A stretch of 64,000 bases of DNA, from assembly GCA_013400115.1 (NCBI GenBank), contig VXBP01003844.1, forward strand, positions 561 through 64,560, given 5' to 3'. The DNA comes from Rhinopomastus cyanomelas. Lineage: Eukaryota; Chordata; Aves; Bucerotiformes; Rhinopomastidae. The stretch's first letter is position 1, and each line of letters begins with the position of its first letter. Both the position numbers and the translations under genes were made by a program. Shown here in pieces: positions 34,016 through 45,969 of the stretch. Below the pieces are notes generated by a model. The model was not told where the DNA came from and did no database searches. It saw only the letters and a program-made list of their open reading frames with translations.

Positions 34016-37000
34016 GGGGAAGGTACTATATTATGTATGTGTGCCCCATTTATTCTTCCTTAACCATGTGCTTATACTCACCAGAGAAAACAAGAATGAT
34101 CATGTTGATTCAGATTAAGGGTACATCTTAAGAACTTAAGATACTATTATTCTATGTTTTTAAATTCACTTACTTCAGTCTTCATACAACGTAATTGCAC
34201 CACACTTTAAAAACCCTTTATTTTAGGTGTCTTGGCAATTTGAGACATCCTACAACTTGACAATTATTCTTTTTCAACCCCAAAACTGGGATTGAAATGT
34301 TGAAGTTGCCCAAAACACAGACTGCATCAGGAGCATGGCTGTGTTTTCCACTAAGAGGGTGGCCTGGCAAAGTGTCACAGAAGAAAAGGGCAGTCAGTGA
34401 AACAACAATACACTAGGCAAAGATCCAGAGAAGAAGCACTCAGGAGCAGAATGCTATGCTGGACTTAAAGATGACAGCTGCAACAAGCACCTAGAAGGGT
34501 ACTTGCCAGCACTGGAGAAGTGAGTTAAGTGAACTGATGGCAAAGCCAAATTACAGATGACTTCACAGATATCCAACTTTATAGTGAGAGGCAAGTAAGA
34601 TACATTTTTAAAATTAGTTCAAGAGTCTCATAGAAGGCAGGAACCAAAAGCACATAAATAAAGGTTTCTATACCACAGCTGGAGTGGAAACATTAAAATT
34701 CTGAATGGCAATGAGAAATGTGTGTTTCACTCCCTGCTAAATTATCATGTGCAAGTTATTAATACAATACACATTACAATCACAGTTGGAAATAGACTCA
34801 AATTTCTCCCAGAAAGGCTTCTTTTCCTAAGGAATGAAGATTCTAAGAGTCACACCCGATTTCTATTCCTCTGAGACTAAACACTTATGCTGTTTTCCCT
34901 AGCAATGCAGTTTACTTAGCTACTCGTAAAAGTAAACACTTTCTGTGATTATGCATTCTTGGAACGATCAACCAGCTTCTGAAAACACAATGCTTTGTAA
35001 GAGGAACATAAAACTAAAGACAAGAAAGACAATAGTACTCCTCTGTCAACCACAGAGACATTCAGCTCTTGCTACCAAAACAAGGAAGAACAGAGAAAAG
35101 AACCCACACAGAACTAGCATCTTAAGTTTAAACAAACATCTCTCGATACTAGAAAATCCAGCTGTAAATGTCTAACTACTCTTCATGAATCATTGTAAAA
35201 TCACTGCACTACATATGCGAGCTAATTCTTGCCACCTGAAAAAGTGATATGGAACTGTTATCTCTAGCATGGTCTGGTATACAGACCAAACATTTCAATT
35301 TCTCTAATAACTTGAATGTTGTAACTACATAATTAAAAAAACCCCCATATATCCTAAAGAACCACCAGGCTAAGATATTTGCAGTCAAAAACCTATTGCC
35401 ACTTCTGGTCTTCACATAGTCATGTTGAGATGGGAAAGCAGCTTTAATTCCCAATGTGTACCACATATTGAATTGCCCTTTTACACTAGGAAAGATAGGA
35501 AGACTGGGTGAATCTAAAATGAAGGGGCACAGAACTGCAAAAAGTAATACTGCATTTCTTTTCTGTCTCTGAGAAGCTCAGAGGACCAGCTACCTTGGCA
35601 GAGGGCCTGCTGAGGTTTGGCGTGGTTCGAAATACCAAAGACAAAGAGCTCTGCTTGTTGTGGCATATTTACTGTTGGCAACCACTTTCAGTAATACTAG
35701 CAGATTTGATCCTACATAAGAGACATGATGTGAACAGGCTGACAAAAGTACTATTGCTTTTGTAAGTCATAATTGAATTACTCTAACATCAATAGCTATC
35801 ATTTGATCCTATATTCAAACAAATCACAATCCCTTTAACTACTACACAGACTGGAAAAATCATGATGAGAATCAGAACTGCTATAGCTGTCTATAACAGT
35901 TACACAGTAAAGAAGCTTGTGCAGCCAACTTTAATATCTCCATTTGCATCAGCAACAGAAGACTACATTCTTGCGAGTTTTTGTGCCACAAGTCTCCACA
36001 CAGCTTGCCCTTACCCTGGCCAGATTCCCAAATAAAGCAAGGCCAAAGTACACCAGTTTCCACCACTAGTCTCCAAGTATTTCTTCATTCTTCCTATTCC
36101 TTAATGGCTGAAAGTAATTTTTTCATCTGGCTCCCACAGAAGAGGGAAGAAAGAAGGTGACAGAGACAGGAAAGGGCAAATGGAGAATGCAAAGGCCAAA
36201 TAGTTTTCCTGGGGCTTCTTGCTTCCCACCCACCAAGCCACATTCCACAGCTCCACAAGAGAGACCCCTTCTTTAGTATGGAAAATGAAAATGTATATGA
36301 CACACAGCATTCCCTTACAAATTACTCACCCATGGACAAGACCGAAGCAAAACACCAAGTATGCGGCACGCTGCACTCACGCACTCTCACATCAGTCTAA
36401 ATCCAACCAGATCACAATAAACATTTGGGAAGGGAAAGAATGGTACTTTGCATTCATAATGTCAACATACAAAATTCCCAAATACTTCTGCCAAGAGCCT
36501 GAGTATTAAAAGGCCTGGTTCCTATGTCATAGTGACTCAGTGTTTAAGTCCAGAGCATCTGAAGATTAGCAAACCACAAGAAACTTCTCTTTTGCCATGA
36601 GTGATGTTAACTTAGAGAGATCTAGAAACGTTATTGTGAGAAAAAATGGCAGAAAAAGGAATTAAGACATTAAAAGTATTTTTGTTAAAGGAGGGAGAGT
36701 AAGGAAGGATACTATAAAACCGTCACAAAGCCAGAAAAAAAGAGAGATGGATAAAAATGTGTACATGAAAAGTAGAAAATTCATATTTCTGATTCTTCCT
36801 TCAGAACTTTATAGTTCACATTTTCCTCCAAGTTTAGACACCCTAATTGCACACATGATTCACAAGAGGCTCTGTAGCTAATAACAGAAGATACATGACT
36901 AACAAAGCAGAGGAAGTTTTGATTTCAGTTGCTAATTAAGAACTCAGTACAGCTGAAAGATATGTTTCAGTCAAAATGCACAAGTGAATCAGTTTGAATT

Positions 37001-38046
37001 TTCAGTTTCTTGGTTTTTCTGTAGTCTTGCTGTAAACTGTCTAGTAACAACAGGAACAATGCACTAGCACTAAGCAGTTGAACACTAGCTGTACTTAACT
37101 GTTTTAGAATAGAAAAGATATTTCCAAAAGCAAGCTCTTAAACTATATATTAGGAATGATGCAGTAATTTTGAATTGAGGCTGTGCTATGAAACCATTTT
37201 CAATTTACAGTGTTCACTCAAAGGATCCACAACTGAGGAAATAAAGTGTTTTCAAAGTAACTAATCCTGAACAGTGTACACCTACATGGTTTTAATACAA
37301 AGTTTAAGCAAATGCCACTGGGACAACATAGAATTGCTCTTTCTTCTAACAGGAGCTAAATAAATTACAGCTAATCTAACTTCTAAGCTTGCTTAACCGT
37401 AATTTTGAGTGAAGATGAAGTGATACGAGTGAGTACAAGGGAGGGATTGCTTTTCCTGCAAAAGAACGTTGAGTTCCCAACTACAATGTCTAAATCAGTT
37501 ATAACAGACATTAACATTGTAAAGGATCTCTCTGAAACATCTGTGACCCTCTGAGCTGGTGCTGAGAGGTCACTAACATTTTGCAGGAGACTGGAGACTT
37601 GAGTATGGCATGTGAGGTTCTAGTCTTCTACACTTGCGTCTGTGGCAAATTAACCAACAAGTGTAAAACAGTTCCAACTTCGTACACCTACAAGTGCAAA
37701 AGTCAGCTTCCCCATGACTCAGGACCAATATTTTTAAGTCCATGTCTGCATACCATCATCTTTTCCTCACACAGTCTACAGTCAACCTTCTACAATGGGT
37801 ATTTAAATATTTACAATGGCTATTTTTGTCATCAAGGCTGTGATGGGGATGCTGAAGGGGAGAGAAACATCCATTATGTTTGTACACATGAAACTTAAGC
37901 TCACTTTCAGGCTGTACTGAAGTAATTTCACAGTCAAATCATAGAGCTTAATACATTCTGCTGTAAATAAGTCTTGGCTGAAAACAAAGTTCATCCTGTT
38001 GTAAATCTGGTGCTATATTCGAGAGGCCTAATCCCACCTGACTAAC
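34016..38046. other. Intronic sequence without recognised features
   Basis: AT-rich. The frames at 36094-36509 overlap on both strands and show no family signature. No repeat was recognised before the CR1 cluster starting at 38047. Confidence 0.55.
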
Positions 38047-39243
38047 AGAATCACAGAACATTAGGGATTGGAAGAGACCTTGGAAGATCATCCAGTCCAA
38101 TCCCCCAGCCACACCAGGATGCCCTAGATAGCGCTGCACATTAACATGTCCAGGCAGGCTCCAAACCTCTCCAGAGAAGGAGATTCCACAAACCCCCCAG
38201 GCAACCCCCTCCAGCACCCCGTCACCCTCACTGGGAAGAAGTTAGAGAATCACAGAATCAGTCAGGGTTAAAAGGGACCACAGAATCATCCAGTTCCAAC
38301 TCCCCTACCATGAGCAGGGACACCCCACCTAGATCACACTGGCCAGAGCCTCAAACAGCCTGCCCTTCAACACCTCCAGGGATGGGGCCTCAGCCACTGC
38401 CCTGGGCAATCCATTCCAGGCTCTCACCACTCTCACGGTCAAGAACTTCCTCCTCACATCCACTCTAAATCTACCCATCTCCAGATTTGCTCCATTCCCC
38501 CTAGTCCTGTCGCTTCCTGACATCCTAAGTAGTCCCTCCCCAGCCTTTTTGTAGGCCTCCTTCAGATACTGAAAGGCCACAATAAGGTCACCTCGGAGNN
38601 NNNNNNNNNNNNNNNNNNNNNNNNNNNNNNNNNNNNNNNNNNNNNNNNNNNNNNNNNNNNNNNNNNNNNNNNNNNNNNNNNNNNNNNNNNNNNNNNNNNN
38701 NNNNNNNNNNNNNNNNNNNNNNNNNNNNNNNNNNNNNNNNNNNNNNNNNNNNNNNNNNNNNNNNNNNNNNNNNNNNNNNNNNNNNNNNNNNNNNNNNNNN
38801 NNNNNNNNNNNNNNNNNNNNNNNNNNNNNNNNNNNNGCCATCAAGCCAGTTCATTACCCATCTAGTGGTCCACCCATCAAAGCCATGTTCCACCAGCTTG
38901 GAGACCAGAATGTGGTGCGGAACAGCGTCAAAGGCTTTGCTCAGGTCCAGGTAAATGACATCACTCACCTGCCCCTCATCCATTAATGTTGTGACCTGTT
39001 CATAAAAGGCCACCAGGTTTGTCAGGCAGGATTTGTCCTTGGTGAAGCCATGCTGATTGTTCCCAACCACTGCTTAACAAATCTCCTGTCTCAGTAGTGC
39101 CTTGAGGAGGATCTGCTCCATGATCTTACTGGGCACAGAGGTGAGACTGACTGGCCTGTGGTTCCCTGGCTCCTCCTTCCTATCCTTTTTGAAAATAGGA
39201 ATTATGTTTCCCCTTTTCCAGTCAGTGGGGACTTCACCAGACT
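38047..39243 (-). mobile_element. Young CR1 with a doubled 3' end (copy A), interrupted by an assembly gap
   Basis: On the minus strand, 39243-38837 encodes the RT N-terminal part (GFTKDKSCLTNLVAFYEQVT, then DVIYLDLSKAFDAVPHH near 38947). A gap follows at 38836-38599. 38598-38329 encodes the C-terminal region ending PRAVAEAPSLEVLKGRLFEA. Its CR1 tail (module 1) ends at 38246. A second CR1 3' end (module 2, 38245-38047) follows directly, beginning CTAACTTCTTCCCAGTGAGG and ending TGTTCTGTGATTCT. Module 1 differs from the copy at 41967-42320 at only 3 of 354 positions. The frame is open on both sides of the gap, again suggesting youth. Confidence 0.92.
38599..38836. other. Assembly gap (238 N)
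   Basis: A run of N falls entirely inside the CR1 copy at 38047-39243. By comparison with the CR1 at 55405-56742, the matching stretch should be about 690 bp instead of the ~250 bp spanned here. The stated gap length is therefore probably too short, unless this copy carries a deletion. Confidence 0.97.
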
Positions 39244-39454
39244 GCCATGACTATGCACTTGTTTTGTAGACTCATACAGCAAGGCCCATGGAAAACGTTT
39301 GACCAGAAAAACCATTTCTGCCAAATTCCTTTCATCTAAATCATAGTTTTCACAAAGCACTAGCAATGTCACTGAAAGAGGCTCCCATTGATTTACAAAA
39401 ATCAGAAAAGCATAGTGCCATTTTATGCTTTCTTTCAAAAATTATCATCACATC

Positions 39455-39708
39455 ATCTGATAGGACAAGGGGAAACAGCTGTAAGCTGGAACATAGTTCC
39501 AGATAAATACGAGAAGGAACTTCTTCACAGTGAGGGTGACAAAGCACTGGAACATGCTGCTGAGGCAGGTTGTGGAGTCTCCCCCTCTGGAGACGTTTAA
39601 AACCCACCGGGTATGTTCCTGTGTAACTTGATCTAGGTGAACCTGCTGTGGCAGGGGGGGATTGGACTGGATGATCTTTTCAGGTCCCTTCCAATCCGTA
39701 ACATTGTT
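39455..39708 (+). mobile_element. CR1 3' end fragment
   Basis: It starts CTGATAGGACAAGGGGAAAC and runs through GAAGGAACTTCTTCACAGTG and CTCTGGAGACGTTTAAAACC to a tail with AGGTCCCTTCCAATCCGTAA. It is 5'-truncated and similar in type to module 2 of the doubled-tail CR1. Confidence 0.92.
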
Positions 39709-40879
39709 TTAAACAGGTTGTTAAAATGAAGAGTTTGAACATTTTTTGCTAAATCCTATAGTGCATGTCTCCCTCTCTTGAAAGAAAAGCGTATTCTTCT
39801 AGACATGCATGTCATACCACACCATGACCCCTGAAGGTGTCACAATGAATGTCACCCGTTTCATTCGGGAGTATAAGAAAGGCCATCAGTTACACAATGC
39901 TAAGGACACTTGGTAATCAGGGATCTAACTCAGCAACATAGTACTTAAGGCTTGCAGACAGCAGTGAACCTCAGTGAATGTCTAAGAGCATGATCAATTG
40001 AAAAGAAAGCTTGAAGAAATCTGAGCTAACCTGTAACAGAAGCTAGTGGTAATTCAACTCAAACTCCTGTAATGAGTGTCTCGTTTGAAGAAAATTATTT
40101 CCGTTGGGAATGCCAGCAACTGAAAGCAAGGGGAAAAAACAGTAAGGGAAGAACAGCTTGTATTTCACATAGAGGGCAAGAATGACTAGGCATGCAACTT
40201 TTCTAATAAAAATGTACCAGAAATTTTACAGTGCAGAACTCCAAACAGTCACTCTTAAATGCACAACGCTGTTTCAACATCTGTTGAAATCACTGCCTTA
40301 TCTTAGAGTGTACCTAAGACACAAATATACAGACCTACAAATACAATTACATCTGTACTTTTTACCTAAAGCAATCAGACATTATGCATGAAAATATCAA
40401 AACCAGAAGTAAAACATCAGGTTTTAATAACGTTTGAGATATTCTAGGATTTGTATGGCATTAAATTTTGCTCTGAACCAAATCAAATCAGTTCCTAGCC
40501 TAGAAAGACAGAAATGTCAATCTTGATGAAGTCCACTTGAGTATCCAGCACTTCCATTACTTCTACAGGAAAGATGGCAATATGAGGTCAAATATAAAAC
40601 CTAAGCATTTGCAGGAAATAGCTTCTTTGCCTATACTTACTAAGGTATTTATTCTTTTTACAGTTGAATCTAATTGGTTATGTAATTTTTTTAAAACTAA
40701 GTATTAACCAACAATGCTACATACTCTAAGATTACCTGTTAGGATGAAAGCAACCTTTGAAGAATTGTTAGTTGCTGCTCCTTCTGCTATTCAACATTTC
40801 TTAAGACCACTTTGTAGAAATCCATCCTCTTCCTATTTCAAACTGTGATGTAATTTTTTTTAACCACTTTGTTTAGTGA
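39709..40879. other. Unique sequence between CR1 copies
   Basis: About 1.2 kb of AT-rich sequence with no recognised gene or repeat. Confidence 0.6.
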
Positions 40880-41300
40880 TTCCAGAGGAGGCCACACAGA
40901 TGATCAGAGGCTTGGAGCACCTCCCTATGAGGACAGGCTGAGGGAAACTGGACTGTACCTGAAGAAGAGAAGGCTCCAGAGGGACCTCATAGCAGCCTTT
41001 CAGTACTTGAAGGGGGCTACAGGAAAGCTAAAGAAGGTCTTTTTACAGCGTCTGTAGTGATAGAACAAGGAGGGGAAGATTTAATGAGAAATTAGGAAGA
41101 AATTCCTCACTACAAGGGTGATGAGACCCTGGAACAGGTAGCCCAGACAAGTTGAGGATGCCCGTGTCCCTGCTCTGAAAGCATTCAAGGCCAGGTTGGA
41201 AGAGGTTCTGGGCAACAGGGTCTGCTGAGATGTGTCCCTGACTAAGCAGGGAAGCTGAGCTAGTTGATCTCTGAGTATCTTTCAACCAACACTAACATTA
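40880..41300 (+). mobile_element. CR1 3' end, older type
   Basis: CTTGGAGCACCTCCCTATGA, GGACAGGCTGAGGGAAACTG, AAGAAATTCCTCACTACAAG and a decayed tail (TTTCAACCAACACTAACATT). It is the same broad type as the copy at 44962-45366. Confidence 0.9.
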
Positions 41301-41894
41301 GATATTTTTGCTTAAACTACTATGGAAAAATCTGTCTTCTCAAAGTGACAAAACCGAAGTACTTCTTAAAAGTGACAGCTGTTTCCTTACTTGTGAACAT
41401 CCCGTTCCAAATTTTCATATTTTAAAATCAACAGCAGTTTCCATCTGTAAAAGTAGTCACCTCAGTGAATGTGCAGCAATTTCCAGCCAGTTCAACAGGG
41501 TCAGAATTTGAGCTGGTAGGAAAAACATAGTCTTCACATAAAGCCAGTGGTATAGCTGGCAGACAGCTTTCTGCATTGAAAAACTGCAGAAATTCATCAG
41601 AAAAAAAATGCATCAATACAAATGGTTCTTTCCAGGCATTATTGATGTTTCAAATAGATTCAAAACAGATTGTTAAAAACAACTTTTAAATTTATTTTAG
41701 TGATACACCATGCTGAAAATCAGCTCCTATGACACCTGAGCTGATGCTAAATGGGCTGCTTCCCAGTGTTCCTCCTCACAAACATCACTCCCTACTCTTG
41801 CATGTGCTGGAGTTCCCTTCACCAGAGCAGTCTCTCCCACAGACATGCTGTCACACAGCTCTGAGAGGTGATTCATTACATTTGAGGGATGCAG
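41301..41894. other. Spacer without recognised features
   Basis: AT-rich sequence between two CR1 copies. Nothing was recognised. Confidence 0.55.
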
Positions 41895-42504
41895 GACAGG
41901 ACTGGAGCACCTCTCCTATGAGGACAGACTGAGAGAGCTGGGGCTGCTGAGTCTGGAGAAGAGGAGGCTCCGAGGTGACCTTATTGTGGCCTTTCAGCAT
42001 CTGAAGGAGGCCTACAAAAAGGCTGGGGAGGGACTACTTAGGATGTCAGGAAGCGACAGGACTAGGGGGAATGGAGCAAATCTGGAGATGGGTAGATTTA
42101 GAGTGGATGTGAGGAGGAAGTTCTTGACCGTGAGAGTGGTGAGAGCCTGGAATGGATTGCCCAGGGCAGTGGCTGAGGCCCCATCCCTGGAGGTGTTGAA
42201 GGGCAGGCTGTTTGAGGCTCTGGCCAGTGTGATCTAGGTGGGGTGTCCCTGCTCATGGTAGGGGAGTTGGAACTGGATGATCCTGTGGTCCCTTTCAACC
42301 CTGACTGATTCTGTGATTCTCTAACTTCTTCCCAGTGAGGGTGACGGAGTGCTGGAGGGGGTTGCCTGGGGGGTTTGTGGAATCTCCTTCTCTGGAGAGG
42401 TTTAAAACCCGTCTGGTCTAGGTCTAGGTGATCCTGGTGTGGCTGGGGGATTGGACTGCATGATCTTCCAAGGTCTCTTCCAATCCCTAATGTTCTGTGA
42501 TTCT
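41895..42504 (+). mobile_element. Young CR1 with a doubled 3' end (copy B)
   Basis: It is 5'-truncated near 41895 (CTGGAGCACCTCTCCTATGA). An open frame at 41986-42237 encodes the CR1 C-terminal segment, identical to copy A apart from H/Y at its fifth residue. Module 1 ends at 42320 in TGATTCTGTGATTCT; module 2 (42321-42504) begins at once with CTAACTTCTTCCCAGTGAGG and ends TGTTCTGTGATTCT. The internal junction is the same as in copy A. Module 2 here has a shorter centre (CCGTCTGGTCTAGGTCTAGG) than in copy A. Confidence 0.93.
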
Positions 42505-44961
42505 CTAGCCAAATCATGATCTTTCTTCTCTTCCTGCCATAAAATTCCAACAGAAATACTTCAGGCGAGATGAGGGAACATGGTAACAAGCTAACCACAG
42601 ATCTTGCAAGGAAGGTTGGTTTATGGTCGATGGGGTTTTTTTGTGTTGAGGACAGGGGCTGGTTGAATTTTTGGTGTTGGGATTTGGGCTTTATTCAACT
42701 TAAGAATTAAGTTTTCCCTTTTTAGCTCTTTTTAGCTCAAGTAAGAGGAAACTGTTTTCCCTTGCAATTTTACTACCAAGTCACAAAACCTCTCAAAACA
42801 GGTATTTAATGGAAAACTTGACACATGCTTAGCCAATGCTGGTTTGTGCAAGTTCTTTCCATGCAAAGGCCTTTTACTTTTTCATACATCAGAGATTTTT
42901 CTGTAAGATGCTTTATTTGGGATGGGTTTTTCCTCTCTATTTAAAAACCACTGATATGCTCTTGGTTTACAGAGGCTGCTGAAATACAGACTGTTTGGTT
43001 TGGGTTTTTTGTAGTGGAAAAAAATCAGATGTATTTTCTTACAGCTAAGAAAAGTCAGATGTCTAGCAATTAAATTGCATGTGAAGCTCTGCCAACTTGA
43101 AGTGACAAGTGGAAATGGCATGCAAAATCCATTTTGGACACATGTAAATAACTACTTGAAGTAGAGAAGAAAGGCTTACAAGAGCTAATCGGCCAGTCTA
43201 AAGCAGATGTTGTCTAGAATTGTATATATACTTCTTAGGTGTAAAAAGTAGAATTGAGCTTTAAATGTTTTTTTAGTCAGCAAAGCACAGAAGGCAATTA
43301 TCTTTCTGCTTGTATTTTGCCTAAAAAAAGGTCTTCGTCATTTTCCTGACTTCTCGTTGACCCTTGCACTAACACTAATAGAAGCCTACAATTCACTTTT
43401 GTAATGATCAAGTACAGTGGAAAACTATAGCCTTTTTCATTCCAGATCATTAAAATTGAAGCAAGATTTATCTAGCTGTCTTTTCAACTTAAATCAAGAC
43501 AAGAGTTCCTCTAACACTACATAGCTATTCTTGTGGGTCATTTACACTCTAAGTGAGGAAGATGTTACTGCTTCTCTTACCCAAATGACTGAGCAGATAC
43601 ACAGCAACTGGAAAATTCCAGAGCTGATCTTCACTAAGCAGTGAATATGTTGAGAATTTTGGAGGTTTTAGTTATTGTTTTTACTTTTCGTAAACAGCAG
43701 AGAGTGTAGACAAAGTGACTAAGAACACTCAAACTGAAAGGTCTCTTTCAACCAAAAGGTACTCTGTGAAAATCAAATGGTTACAGAATTTTGGATGAGA
43801 TGGAAGTCTTCAACTGGGTATAAAGTTTAACAATTATAAAACTCACACACACAACAAATGGAAAACTGCTTAAAAGCTTTATCACACCACAGCTTCAGAG
43901 GGACTGAAAATACACAGTCCCCACCCAAATACAATCTCCTACTGTCTTCTCTTCCTGTCTGGAAACAAAACCAAACCAGCAAAACCAAAATGTTCATTCA
44001 GTACTCCAGCCTCACTTCCACAGCCTTTGCCTACCATGAGCAAAGGCTTAAAAGTCTAACTTCTGCATCGCTGAACAGGAATTCAATCATCATCAGGAGC
44101 AGAATCATTTTGCCAAAGCGGTATGAGGTTCTCCTACACCACATGACACAGAAGTCAGTTTTAATCAGGTTTACTTTAATAAGCAGAAATTTCACCTCCT
44201 GAATTCATAAACAACTCTCAATGCATTTTCAGTTTGCAATAGATGGAATACTTGCAGAAATACGTACTTTGTAGATCCTCATTCTGATAATAAAAACAAA
44301 GTAGTTAGTTACTACCATGCATTATTGGTGTAAGTAAGCACATGAAGGCCTTTCAAGTTCCATCTGACTCTAAAAAGAAACTGTTCATTTAGCTGTTTTT
44401 AAAAAGAAGCATATTGCTACTTTTAAATTATGTCCTGCAAATGAAACCAACAGAAATCACATTCTCTAGATCAAAATCAATTAGCATGATGCATGTTATG
44501 TTCTGTGGTTATCGACACCATACTCATAATTAACAAACGAAGTCATACTATAAAGAGCTAGTGCTTTCTGTTGATGTCTTCTGTAGAATTCACAAATGTT
44601 TTCTGCCAGGATCCTTATTTTATGAACAGGAAACTGAGCAACAGGTAGTCAAAGTGATTTTATCCAACATGGTCCAAGATGCTGATATTAAAAATTATGG
44701 TCTCTCAGCCCTTTATCTACCCATTAGAAAGCATCAGCTAGGAAAGGAAAAGGTATTTGTCTGGCTGTGGGAGACAGACTACATCACTGCTATTTGCATA
44801 GCAATTTACAAAAAGATGACACTATACAAATTGTTACCCCCACACTCCAACCTATAATTTCATGAAAACTATTTCTGATGTGTCAGAAGTAAATGCTCAC
44901 ACTAAAGACCCTTCCATAAATGAAATCACTACTCTTGATCTGAAACTAATACAGCACGATC
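42505..44961. other. Intronic sequence without recognised features
   Basis: G/T-rich patches at 42625-42690 and 42990-43010. The open frame at 43858-44202 has no recognisable family. No mobile element was recognised. Confidence 0.55.
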
Positions 44962-45366
44962 AAGAGACTGGAGCACTTCAAGGAGCGCAGGCTGAGAGAG
45001 TTGAGGTTGTTCAACTTAGCAAAGAAAAAGCTCTGGGGAGACCTCATTGCAGCATTTCAGTATCTGAATGAGGCCTCCATGAAAGCTAGAGAAGGACTTT
45101 TTACAGGAGCTTGCAGTGATAGGACATGGGGGAATAGTTTCAAAGTGAAAGAGGGGAAGATTTAGATCAGATATTAGGAAGAAATTCCTCACTACAAGGC
45201 GGGTACGGCACTGGAACAAGTTGCGGATGCTCCATCACTGGATGTGTTTGAGGCAAGGTGGAATGGGAGTCTGGGCAACCTGATGTAGCGAGAGGTGCTC
45301 ACGACAGAGGGTCTGGACCTAGGCAATCTTTGAGGTCCTTTCCAACTGAAACTATTATATGATTAC
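44962..45366 (+). mobile_element. CR1 3' end, older type
   Basis: It starts AGAGACTGGAGCACTTCAAG, with CTGAGAGAGTTGAGGTTGTT, GAAGAAATTCCTCACTACAA and tail GGTCCTTTCCAACTGAAACT. 5'-truncated, with frameshifts. Confidence 0.93.
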
Positions 45367-45910
45367 ATGACATCATATAACTTAGATACTTCCACACCCA
45401 ATTGCTTAAATAGCTTCAAGTTCTTAAATAATAGCTGAGCCTGTTCTTGATAGCTTTACCTGTCATTTTAGATAAAGTATTAACTTCTAATTTCACATAT
45501 TTAAAACATGTTTCATGTATTTTCCTTTTCCCATTCTACTTACAAAGGACAATCTGTTTGGAATTTACAAAAATTTCTTTAAATTTAACTTTATTATGCC
45601 AAAGCCTGAAATGGGCAAACAGCCCAAGCATGCTTTTGTGGGTTGGCTTGAGTTCAATCAGAAAATACCCATGAAATCTGAAGCCAAGAAATCCACCCAT
45701 CCAAGCCAGGATAGTATTATCAGGTGGTACTGCAGCTTTTTTTGCCGTACACATCTACTTTCTCTACAGATGCTGCAAAAATAAGGCCCAGACCCCACTC
45801 TGTCCTGTCTAACATGTACTACCATGACATCTATGATAGGGGTGAGAAACCACAAGATACCTAGGCTGTTCCTTTCTGCCTTCTACAGTAGAACAGAACA
45901 AGTCTTCTAC

Positions 45911-45969
45911 TGTTATATTCTTCTACTGTCTATATAAGTAGAAATACAGACAGTAGAAATATTATAACA
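45911..45969. repeat. Imperfect inverted repeat (long hairpin)
   Basis: The left arm at 45911-45931 (TGTTATA..TTCTACTGTCT) is complemented by the right arm at 45948-45969 (AGACAGTAGAA..TATAACA) across a 16-base loop. The inner 11 and outer 7 base pairs are perfect; three and four bases in the middle do not pair. Confidence 0.85.

Noticed and set aside
38047..42504. An inverted segmental duplication explaining both doubled-tail CR1 copies
   Set aside because: Similarity stops exactly at the final CR1 octamer on one side, and the copies have different 5' truncations on the other. Independent insertion fits better, though it is unproven.
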